Of a DNA stretch of 64,000 bases, positions 22,804 through 31,629 are shown in pieces (within the stretch, counting starts at the first letter, position 1; each line of letters begins with the position of its first letter). A program made the translations under genes and the position numbers. Under the pieces are notes generated by a model. It saw only the letters and a program-made list of their open reading frames with translations. It ran no database searches and was not told the DNA's origin. Origin of the DNA: Septoria linicola (lineage: Eukaryota > Ascomycota > Dothideomycetes > Mycosphaerellales > Mycosphaerellaceae); assembly GCA_024114885.1 (NCBI GenBank), contig CP099418.1, positions 1,612,001 to 1,676,000 on the forward strand, written 5' to 3'.

Positions 22804-24207
22804 CCAGCTCTTGTCGATAGCCTCTACAGCTTGTCAGCAGCGGTACGTACTGTAGTCGATCGCGAACCTCTTCCGAACGTTGCCTATGGAGCAGAATCGA
22901 GCTTGCCACGTCGCGGACAATGTCCCTTCAGCCCTCCTGGAACTCTGCGGTAGCGTACTATTGTTGTCTCCCAGCAGCCACGTCATCACAAAGTGTGGAG
23001 GTGCAGACCAGTCCTTGCTCGCACAGAAGTTGGTGGCGGTCAACTCCCTCGCCAGCAGTCAACCAGTCATGAGATGCCACGAAATCCCAATAAGTGAAAA
23101 CTCGGTATGGGTGGCAAGATGATGAACAATTGCCCTCGAGCGCGTAGTGGTAAAGCATCATCGCCAGATGTGGTGCGTTACTCCCAATGGCCATGGCAAT
23201 CCAGACCACACTACCGGGTCAACGTACGAAGTAACTGGCAGACACTCCAGCCAATCGGCTTTACTGCCTCCAAAGGATCTCAGGCCACGGCGGACTGCTA
23301 GCAGTCGATGGGTCCTTCAGTGAAGGTCCCCGCAATCCGTGTTCTACATATGCCGCACGAGTGCAGCTATGCTTGAGTACCTTGTCTTTGGCTGCAAGCG
23401 ATAGAGTCACGGCTTACACGACGTTCGAATGACGATGTTCTCATGAGTAGAGTGCCTGTGTGTAGCCGTTGAGCTGTGCAGATCTAGCGAGTGACAGGGG
23501 CATAGGTGGAAAGCGGTTTGATCACGCGATAGGCACTTCCAGCCAGGCATGATGAGCCGATTGATTAATGTCTCATGTCATGCTTAGCGCTCGGGGTAAA
23601 CACTGATGGACGTGCGGATCAGTCAAGCTGCATCAGCAGTAGAGGAAGCTACCAATAGCGACTCCCGATCGTTGCACGCCGTGCACTGGCGGCGCGCAAG
23701 CAGAAACGCAGAAACCGCAGGACGCGCAAGAACGGCATGATTCGCGGATCTGGGTAGTATTTCTGTTGGCTGGCGTACGCTCAAGCAGCCCGGTTGCTCC
23801 GCGAACGGTTTGAACCAATCCCATACTCGTGCGGCCCACTCACGGCTCCTCACGCTTCGTCGCATGGGAGTCTACTCCTCTGGAAGTCGAGTCAACCTGG
23901 CGCAGTATCGATCGATGACTTACCAAGCCGTACGGTGTGTTGGCTCAAGCCTTCGGCCATTGGTCACTGGTATAGAAGCCGCGACAAGGCGCTTCATGTC
24001 ACACTAGTGTCTAGATTGACGGTCGACCTAACTGGCCACGACACATACGGACTAGATGCCAAAATGGGCGATTTGTGCTACGTGTTGGAGGCCATGTCAC
24101 CAATACGACGCTTGCTTAGACTACGGTATGCAGGCGGAGTGCGCTCAATCGCAGCGGCGCTGCGCTACGCCAGCATGTAGCCGGATGAGCGCCAACCCCC
24201 GGCTCCG
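22804..24207. other. 1.4-kb intergenic stretch, no gene seen
   Basis: GC-balanced sequence with only short random frames. No tRNA cloverleaf, repeat or protein motif was recognised. It does not show the CpA/TpG depletion of the RIP blocks. Confidence 0.6.
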
Positions 24208-25215
24208 CTACGCTTGACTGCTGCTATGCGCAGCGCAGTCGTCTGTCTCCCCCCTGCGCTCGAAGTCTTCGCCACGCTCGGTTGTGCTACGCGTGCAGCG
24301 ACGGGTTCGGACGCGAGCGCGAGATCCTTTGCGTAGATAGTTTTCGGAACGCCGGAAAGTCCTTCCCAGTAACGCGCTTCCCGCCCGTGATGGAGCTGTC
24401 AGAGGGTGTGATCCGCTCGACATACTTGGCCTCATTTCCACCTGTGTCGTGGCAAGCGCAGAACCCATATGCATGGCAAAGTCATCACAGCTCATGCTCA
24501 ATTTGGAGCTCATGTGACCAATGGGACACAGACTGTTCGATAGCCATATAGTTGGACCTCCGCGTCGTCGAATCTCTTTAGCAGCTTTCTCGGTGAAGCT
24601 CCTGATTGCCTTGATCTTGAGAGTGGTGCCTGCAATGAGAAGAGCATCGGGGTGAGACTCTAGATCCTGATTCATCGCAGCCACAATATCTTCTTCATCA
24701 AAAGTATCTTCTTGATAAAGTGTTACTCGTGGCCGCATAACACCACAGCCTCGATGGCGCAGGCCACGACTTTGTCGCAGGGCCTGCTCATCAGTGCACT
24801 GATGGCAAGTTTTCCACAACTCTTCTCGAACCAGGGGACGACGATGAGATTGCGCAAGAGTGCATACCATCGCCCTTAGAGAACCGTGTAACTGGACTAT
24901 CCTTTCCGCATATTCACGCTGCCAAAGCGCAGTGGGCGGCCTGTCTTGTTCGTGTTCTAGGCCGTTCACGTTCTGAGTGTAAACGCGAAGAACGCGGGCC
25001 CCAAGCAATCTCAGAATCTGGTGGAATCTTGTTGGCTGTGCGCAGGTAGATGTCTCTATCAGAGTGTCGATAGCAGCTTTGATCTCGCTTGGGGAGTACT
25101 GAAGTGTAGCAGCATCGAAGCCAGCGGTTGCTCCGCGCTTGTTGTAGAGCCCGCTCGCAGACCAGAAGTCAGGGATTCCTGCTGACGTCGAGATTCCTGC
25201 GCCCACCACAATCAA
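24208..25215 (-). pseudogene. Sirtuin (Sir2 family NAD-dependent deacylase), 5'-truncated
   Basis: Sir2 motifs appear in order: G-A-G-I-S-T-S-A-G-I-P-D-F at the very start (NAD loop), T-Q-N-V-N-G-L-E (family T-Q-N-I-D-G-L-E), catalytic His in L-H-G-S, a Cys4 zinc site (V-C-T, C-H-Q-C and a later C-G), G-T-T-L-K, and W-L-S-N. Zinc-site spacing and the tail suggest the Hst3/Hst4 branch (inference). The frame begins with TTG, not ATG, 25 bp from a solo copia LTR, so the residues before the NAD loop are missing. TTCTTAATAG before it could be a splice acceptor, but no upstream exon fits before the divergent MEMO gene at 25968. The D-to-N change in the T-Q-N-I-D motif hits a residue that contacts NAD. 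Probably inactive. Confidence 0.72.
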
Positions 25216-25239
25216 AAGCTATTAAGAATAGAATAAAGC

Positions 25240-25514
25240 TATTAAGAATCCATCTTAGATAGTTAGCTTAGATATAGATATTTAGGTATAGTTCTAGATA
25301 CCTAAAGTATCTATCTAAGGCTTAGTAAGAGATATAATTTACTTCTTTTTCTTCTCTTCTTAGATAACTAACTTAATTAACTTTATATTAGTTCCTAGTA
25401 TATTACTACTATACTATATATATAAGATAGTTTAAGATTAATCTTCTATTCTTCTTTACTACGCTATACTCTTCTTAATATTATATAGCCTCTTACGCTC
25501 TCTACTTTTTAATA
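25240..25514 (+). mobile_element. Solo copia LTR, inverted relative to the 1170-7468 element, RIP-mutated
   Basis: This stretch matches the reverse complement of the 278-bp copia LTR over its full length, from TATTAAGAAT to TTTTTAATA. It is more heavily converted to TA-rich sequence than either LTR of the full element. No internal copia sequence or convincing 5-bp target duplication flanks it. The first bases, AGCTATTAAGAAT, are duplicated just upstream (25218-25230). It abuts the truncated sirtuin. Confidence 0.8.
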
Positions 25515-25902
25515 CTATAGGCTAACTATAATAATATAAAGACTATAGTTTAAAAATTATAGTCTTATAGAGCTTCAAGAAAGAAATTAAGCTTACTTTT
25601 AGAATTAATACTAATAAATTAGCTACTAGAGATATAGCTTAATTATAGGCTTAATTAGTAATATAGATAGTAAATTAGCTAGATAAGGTACTAAGAGCTA
25701 AACTAACCTATAGTAGATATAGTATTCTAGGTTATAACTTAAGAGCCTATCTATTAAATAAAATAACTTCTAAGAATTTACTTAATCTAACTTTAGTATA
25801 GTTCTAATGCCTATAGCCTAAGAAATTCATAATTAAAGTTATCCACCTCGTAAAGTTAATACACGAACCTATCTAATATACGAACCTATTAAACACGTTA
25901 AT
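25515..25902 (-). mobile_element. Pogo/Fot1-family fragment with terminal 48 bp
   Basis: Positions 25855-25902 are the reverse complement of 18693-18740 with five mismatches in 48, consistent with C/T and G/A changes. Unlike the 18.7-kb copy, this one keeps TG and CA dinucleotides (CACGAACC, AACACG). The AT-rich sequence from 25515 to 25854 is presumably the body of the same fragment, but no transposase motif was seen in it. Confidence 0.5.
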
Positions 25903-25967
25903 CCCGTATCCACCTCCACCTTGACGTTAGCATCAACACCTGACGTCTCACATTGCCGCCACGCACA

Positions 25968-27188
25968 ATGTCCAGCAGCGACCAAATCACTCGCCATGCT
26001 AGTCATGCTGGCTCGTGGTACTCCAGCTCCGAGTCTCAGCTCGATACACAACTCGAAGGCTGGCTAGCTGCTGTCAATTCGCCAGTCGCCTGCATTGGTC
26101 CACAGTCAGAAGGGCAATCATATACAGCATTGCCAGTGACCGATGCGCGAATCATTATAGCGCCGTATGTACAGACTTGCTCAAGGTTTGTATGTTGTGT
26201 TCATGACTGCTGAATCTGTCCCCAGACACGCTGGGTACTCCTACTCTGGGCCAGCAGCGGCATGGGCTTACAAGTCGTGGGATGTCTCTAAAGCGTGCGT
26301 AGCACCTCCATCTTACAGTAACAGATCTACAGGAGGGTCGAGAACTGATATAGAAGGTAAAACGACGTGCTGACTCGAGTAGCAAGAAGGTGTTTCTCCT
26401 AGGTCCATCGCACCACCATCCACTCTCAAGAGCCGCACTGTCTCGCTGCACGCAATACGCAACGCCCTTGGGCAACTTGACCATCGATCGTGAGACCACG
26501 GCGCGCCTCTATGGGAGCGGCAAGTTTGAGTGGATGAGCCAATCTGTTGATGAGGACGAGCACAGCCTGGAAATGCACTTGCCATATATCTTCAAGATGC
26601 TGTCCAAGTACGTTCTCCGCTATGCGACTTTGGCCGATAGATTTCCTGCTGACAGTAGTCAGAACATTTGGCGATGACCCAGCGCGCTTTCCTCCTTTAG
26701 TGCCAATCATGGTCGGGAACACCTCTCCCACAACGGAGCGTAGTCTTGGTCGAATCCTGGCCGAGTACCTTGACGACCCTGAGAACGCTTTTGTAATATC
26801 CTCCGACTTCGCTCACTGGGGTTCCCGGTTCCGCTACACATATTATCAGCCTACTTCAGGCCCTGCTGTCGATCTAAGATCAAGTGCCCCAACCCCGAGG
26901 AGTCCTGCAATTCACGAGTCAATCAAGAACGTGGACTTTGTGTGCATGGGAGCCTGCGAGAGTGGAAAGCATCAACATTGGCTCGACACACTCGAAGATA
27001 CCGGCAACACTGTCTGTGGAAGGCATCCTATCGGCGTCATCATGGCAGCTGTGGAGGAGGTGAGGAAGAAGCGTGGCGATGAGGCGACTGGGCAGTTCAG
27101 ATTTGTCCAGTACGATCGGAGCAGCCTGGTGAATAAGGTGAGCGATAGTAGCGTTAGCTACGCCAGTGCATTTGCCACGATATCATAG
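25968..27188 (+). CDS. MHO1: MEMO1-family protein (yeast Mho1-like)
   Basis: Four exons, 25968-26164, 26226-26294, 26383-26607 and 26663-27188, give 338 residues. Hallmarks of the MEMO family are H-A-G-S-W-Y near the start, P-H-A-G-Y-S-Y-S-G assembled across intron 1, L-G-P-S-H-H-H, D-E-D-E-H-S-L-E, S-S-D-F-A-H-W-G, and N-T-V-C-G-R-H-P-I near the end. The three His of the metal-binding pocket (in P-H-A-G, S-H-H and E-H-S-L) are present. All introns have good sites: GTATGT/CCCAG, GTGCGT with a GCTGAC branch site, GTACGT with CTGAC. The start is the ATG at 25968. MEMO proteins are linked to redox and metal-dependent signalling; the exact role here is unknown. Its promoter is squeezed against the pogo fragment ending at 25902. 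Confidence 0.88.
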
Positions 27189-27406
27189 AGTACTGGGCAA
27201 ATACAGTACGGCGCTGTCTGTTGTGGCAGACAGCGTGTTAGGCGTGGCTCAATACAAGCATTTTCTTGGACCGTGGTTCCACATCTGTGCGGCGAGCAGC
27301 GAACATCGAGGTGAGCTTCAGCGCCGGAAGCGAAAGGCATGTCGTTAGGATAGTCAACGTATGCTGCTTTCATACATGCTCGCTCAACTTCTGTCTACGT
27401 GCGGCT

Positions 27407-28169
27407 CTAATCCTTGAACCTGCGGTTCTTGTTCTCACCGAACAGCGTGGCTCGCACCGTTGGCAGGCCATCTGTTTCTAGCAGACGCAATCGCTCCTCG
27501 AATGTGTTGTTGATGTCAATCTTGCCGGTGCTGTTCAGGATGATAATTCCACCAGCGCTGTAGGGGTTCATAGGTTAGCTGCGTCCATGTACTCGAACAG
27601 ATGAAAGAAACCTGCACTTACGAATCCTCGGGCACACGCTCCTTGTCGTCAATCGAGATCTCCACATCGTTCTTCATGCTCTTCTTGAACTCCTCCTTGG
27701 CCTTGTCCGCAGCCTTCTTGACGACATCGTCATCCTTCTTTCGACATCTCAGGACGACCTTCTTCTCGTTGACCAGCGCATACAGTCCCTCCAAGATCAA
27801 GTCCTTGAGCACCTTTTCGTACTTGGACTTGTCTTTTGAGGCGGTTTCCGACAGCTTCTTGTTGGCATCCTCGAACAGCTGATCCAGCAACTCCTGTCGT
27901 GCACTCAGGATCCGCAGTCTGGTCTTGTTGGCGAGCGTGGACTTGGTAATTTGCTGGCTCATGCCGGCTTGTGTGAACTTCTTCTCGTAGTCGCTGTCGA
28001 TGCGTGATGTCTCGGAACGCACCAGCTTCGACTTCTCGATGCTGAACTCCTCATCGGCCTTGAGGTGGATCTCACGCGCCTTCTCGAGAGCTTCTTGGCG
28101 GATGAAGGCCGTCATCTTGCGCAGCTCATTGCTGACCTGGTCGTCCGACATGGCGTGAATCTGCGACAT
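27407..28169 (-). CDS. VMA4: V-type proton ATPase subunit E
   Basis: Exons 28169-27622 and 27557-27407 encode 232 residues, the usual length for this subunit (yeast Vma4 has 233). The sequence is family-typical: an N-terminal helix with L-R-K-M and F-I-R-Q-E-A, the S-Q-Q-I-T-K-S-T region after about residue 70, and the C-terminal globular part G-G-I-I-I-L-N with I-N-N-T-F-E-E-R-L. The N-terminal half is a long coiled coil that pairs with subunit G as a peripheral stator of the V1 sector, the ATP-driven proton pump of vacuole and endosome membranes. The intron has donor GTAAGT and acceptor CTACAG. It is divergently transcribed from the NIPA-like gene. Confidence 0.95.
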
Positions 28170-28628
28170 GGCGGCGGCGGTGGTTGTGTAGTACTGTCTG
28201 CGGCGGTCGGAGAGAATGGGAGAGAAGCTGTCTGTTCCTGCAGCAGATCAGGTGTGAGGCGTGCTGAGTGGTGGACCGGGTGAGAGAGATTGGTGGTTGC
28301 TTGCTGTAGTTCTATTGTATGGAGGATCGAGCTTCCCTGGCCCGTCTCAGACAAGCGCGACAGCTCCAGCATCATCATCGCGGCATGCCATGGCTTCTGA
28401 CCAACTGACCGACTGACCGCCAAACAAGAACAACAACGGCCACTTTCCTCACACCACACCACACTTTCGCTCACGACTTCATTTGCGTTCGGATGCTACT
28501 TCTTGGATCGCTTCTCTGGGACACATAACTGGCACTCATCACAATGCGATAGTTCTAACACGGCCAGCCCGAGTCTCGGCCATCTTTGACACACGAACCC
28601 AACACTCGCTCTGTCGCAACGCGCAGCC
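28170..28628. promoter_or_regulatory. Shared divergent promoter region of VMA4 and the NIPA-like gene
   Basis: 459 bp between two start codons facing away from each other. No TATA box or named regulator site stands out; there are short CA-rich and CAC-rich tracts near 28440-28480. Confidence 0.5.
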
Positions 28629-30230
28629 ATGCGCATCAACGACTTTACCATGGACCCCGGAGCTGCCCTCGCGATGGGAGTCGTAGTCGGCCTGGCGTCT
28701 ACATGTGTGCAATCTATCGGGCTTACGCTACAGCGCAAGTCGCACATGTTAGAGGACGAGAAGAGAGACGAATCAGATCGCCGCCCACCGTTCAAGCGAC
28801 GACGCTGGCAGATCGGCATGTTTCTCTTCTTAGTTGCCAACATAATTGGATCGACGATTCAAATCGTGGCCCTGCCACTGCCGCTGCTGAGCACTCTGCA
28901 GGCTTCGGGGCTGGTGTTCAATAGCATACTGGCAAGCTTGCTGCTACAGGAGCCATGGACGTTGAGAACTGCATATGGCACGGTCCTGGTAGCTGCAGGT
29001 GCTGTCTTGATCAGCTTCTTCTCTGCCATGCCAGAACCGAGCCATAGCCTTCAGCAACTGCTCGTACTACTGGGGAAGCCGAGCTTTCTGGTTTGGTTCA
29101 TTCTGTCTCTTGTGTTTGTCGCAGCTGTGCTGGTCATGACATTCTGTTTACGCTACCTTCCTGGCCATCGAAAAGAGAGTCCGCGCATAGCTCTGATCAA
29201 CGGCATGGCATTTGGGCTGGTCTCGGGCGTGCTCTCAGCGCATGCTTTATTGCTGGCCAAGAGTGCCGTGGAGCTGGTCGTACGAAGCATTGCACACAAG
29301 GAGAACCAGTTCAAGACCTTTGAGCCCTGGCTGCTCCTGCTAGCCTTCCTTTTCTTGTCACTATCTCAGCTATACTACCTGCACTTGGGTCTCAAGCTCA
29401 TCTCCACGAGTGTCCTCTATCCATTCGTTTTCTGCATCTACAATATTGTTGCTATCCTTGACGGCTTGATATACTTCCAACAGATGGATCGCCTGCCGCC
29501 CCTATCTGCAGGCCTGATCGCGTTAGGAACGGTTCTCCTTCTGGCGGGAGTGCTCGCACTCAGCTGGCGCTTACAGGACGACGAAGACGGCGAGGAACAT
29601 CACCAGCCCAAGGCTGAAATACCTCAAACGCTCATAGCTCCCGGCATGGGCTTTGTGGGTGACCCGGACACAGAGTCAAGCGATACGGCTTCAGCACACA
29701 CCGACGATGAGCTGGACTCAGAACGGGAAACAGATGAGCACACTCAGCTGATCCGCAAGACACCAAAGAGAAGCCACACTACCACAAGTAGGGGTTTGGG
29801 CCAGGTAGCAGGCCGTGCCCACAGTCACTCGCACCGGCGGAGGCATCGTGCGTCCACTTTAAGGGAGGTCAGGGCCATTTGGGAGTCACTTGAGGACACG
29901 GAAGATCAATACGGAACGTTTGATCGCAGACCAAGCTCAGCCAAAACTGCGCCTGGACCAGGAACGCTCAGTAATGGCAAAGGAGGTCGGCGTGCCAGCG
30001 CGGGCAAGAGTTTAGAGCCTGACTTGGTCGCGGATCTTGACGACGATCCTCCTGTACTGTCGCGTTCCAGCACAGCACCAGTCTCGCGGCGTCCTCGGCG
30101 AAAGAGCAGGAGCGCCTTGTTCTCAGATCTCCTCAGTGGCGGCTGGTGGCATTCGAGGAAGAAAGACGACGACGATACACGCGATCCTGATCATGATAGA
30201 CACAATATGGATGGTACCAGTGAGAGGTAG
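28629..30230 (+). CDS. NIPA-like (DUF803) magnesium transporter family membrane protein
   Basis: A single exon of 533 residues. The first 315 residues hold about eight to nine hydrophobic segments, beginning G-V-V-V-G-L-A-S-T-C-V-Q-S-I-G and including A-L-P-L-P-L-L-S-T-L-Q-A-S-G and L-K-L-I-S-T-S-V-L-Y-P, as in the NIPA/DUF803 family of the drug/metabolite transporter superfamily. Animal NIPA proteins move Mg2+ in endosomal and plasma membranes; transport by fungal members is inferred. The last 215 residues are polar and disordered, rich in Ser, Arg and Asp, with clusters of R-R-R-H-R and K-K-D-D-D-D, probably a cytosolic tail. Translation may start at Met1 or at Met8, just before the first hydrophobic segment. 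Confidence 0.85.
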   Translation: MRINDFTMDPGAALAMGVVVGLASTCVQSIGLTLQRKSHMLEDEKRDESDRRPPFKRRRWQIGMFLFLVANIIGSTIQIVALPLPLLSTLQASGLVFNSILASLLLQEPWTLRTAYGTVLVAAGAVLISFFSAMPEPSHSLQQLLVLLGKPSFLVWFILSLVFVAAVLVMTFCLRYLPGHRKESPRIALINGMAFGLVSGVLSAHALLLAKSAVELVVRSIAHKENQFKTFEPWLLLLAFLFLSLSQLYYLHLGLKLISTSVLYPFVFCIYNIVAILDGLIYFQQMDRLPPLSAGLIALGTVLLLAGVLALSWRLQDDEDGEEHHQPKAEIPQTLIAPGMGFVGDPDTESSDTASAHTDDELDSERETDEHTQLIRKTPKRSHTTTSRGLGQVAGRAHSHSHRRRHRASTLREVRAIWESLEDTEDQYGTFDRRPSSAKTAPGPGTLSNGKGGRRASAGKSLEPDLVADLDDDPPVLSRSSTAPVSRRPRRKSRSALFSDLLSGGWWHSRKKDDDDTRDPDHDRHNMDGTSER

Positions 30231-30614
30231 TTCCAGTAGCTGCTCAAGAGCTCTTATTGATGTCATTTGTTACCTTCATTACCATCAGGGTCGGCAAGTT
30301 TTCCGAAGTCTGCAGACCTCGACTGTCTCATTTGAGCTGATCCGTCATGCTTGCAGACGAGGCAGTAGCAGGATGCCTGCCACTCAAATTGTCAGCAATC
30401 GTCCACGACTGCTGCGGAAAGCTCTGAAATCGCATGTTGCATTTGACGTTTCACAGGAACGACTTGCGCCAAGCTGACAACACCAGAACTAGCGATCTGC
30501 AGCCACTCGGCTCCATCGAGCGAAAGGACGTGTTCTCGATCCCCCATCTTCGTTCACCAGTGACGATAGCGACATCCCACAAAGTCCCCCCTTGACGAGC
30601 TATAATCAAGCTTC
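30231..30614. other. Intergenic between the NIPA-like and Nudix genes
   Basis: 384 bp containing the 3' end of the upstream transcript and the promoter of the Nudix gene. The only open frame running into it overlaps the upstream gene out of frame. Confidence 0.5.
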
Positions 30615-31358
30615 ATGAGCTCTGTAACGCATAACGCCAGAAGTACTGGCCGGGTCGAGCCTTCGCGGCCAATTGCAGCAAACTACTCCAGCTCTAATCT
30701 CACGATTGGGGCCGGAGTGGCAATTTTCCACCTTGCTACCGAAAGAGTCATTGTGGTCCAGCACACACGAGACCGCTACTGGTTTCTGCCCAAAGGCAGA
30801 CGCAATGCATCTGAGGATACTGGCCGTGCGGCAGAGCGTGAAGGCTTCGAAGAGAGTGGCTACAGGAATAGACTGCTACCCCTTCCCATCGAACACAGAC
30901 AACCAGATGATGATGGAGGCCACCAAGACTTTGTCATTGAACCTGTGTGGACTCAGCTGTTGCCATTGACATCAAGAGTCCAGTATCTGCTACATTGGTA
31001 CGTTGCTGAGACAGTTCCGCGAGAAGTGGAAATGTCGTACGCAGACAGTGGAACGGAAATCTATAGACAGCCTGATCCATTTCCTCGAATAGGATCGCTA
31101 CGCGCCAGGATTGCGGAGGACGTCAGTGCTTTGGAAGATGGCACGAAACAAATATATGAGCCTATCAGGCATGAAGGCACAGGAGTAGATGAAGACGAAT
31201 TGCTATATAAAGCTCATCTAATGCCCGTCGAGGAGGCGTGCCGAAAGCTGAGAGGTACTGTCCAGGAAGATGTCGTGCATAGAGGGCTCGAGTACATCCA
31301 GAGACGAATTCAGATGGAGGATGCTGCGAAGGATTCTACAGCTAGCGGTGCGATGTGA
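30615..31358 (+). CDS. Nudix hydrolase domain protein
   Basis: A single exon of 247 residues. A Nudix box fits G-x5-E-x7-R-E-x-x-E-E-x-G at about residues 61-84 (G-R-R-N-A-S-E ... R-E-G-F-E-E-S-G), with all the metal-binding Glu present. F-L-P-K-G before it is typical of the fold's entry strand. Nudix enzymes hydrolyse nucleoside diphosphates linked to another group; the substrate cannot be told from this sequence. The Asp/Glu-rich region around residues 130-200 is longer than in minimal Nudix enzymes and resembles other fungal members. The RIP block begins about 250 bp downstream. Confidence 0.88.
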   Translation: MSSVTHNARSTGRVEPSRPIAANYSSSNLTIGAGVAIFHLATERVIVVQHTRDRYWFLPKGRRNASEDTGRAAEREGFEESGYRNRLLPLPIEHRQPDDDGGHQDFVIEPVWTQLLPLTSRVQYLLHWYVAETVPREVEMSYADSGTEIYRQPDPFPRIGSLRARIAEDVSALEDGTKQIYEPIRHEGTGVDEDELLYKAHLMPVEEACRKLRGTVQEDVVHRGLEYIQRRIQMEDAAKDSTASGAM

Positions 31359-31629
31359 TGACAGAACAATATGTACACAATGGAGATTGAATGAACATGA
31401 GCAGCTGATGTCTCTGTTATGCTTTGTAAATGTCTGTGCTTGAACGAATGTGTCGGAGTGTGTTCATTGAATACTTGGGCTCAAACGTCTTGTCCTTGTT
31501 CTGGACGGTGCGCCATTCTGACCAGTCCGCCACATCGCACCTCGGTAACGCAATAGCAATAAACATACTCTATCGCTTCTAATTCACTCTCTATACTCGC
31601 TGCATACTCGCAATTATAGCTCCGCGTGC

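Noticed and set aside
22804..24180. Several plus- and minus-strand frames of 60-128 codons between the hypothetical gene and the sirtuin
   Set aside because: They overlap one another in different phases, lack motifs and coherent composition, and have no supporting splice pattern.
25869..26051. Minus-strand frame as the missing first sirtuin exon
   Set aside because: It overlaps the MEMO start, has no sirtuin-like residues and no donor in the right phase.
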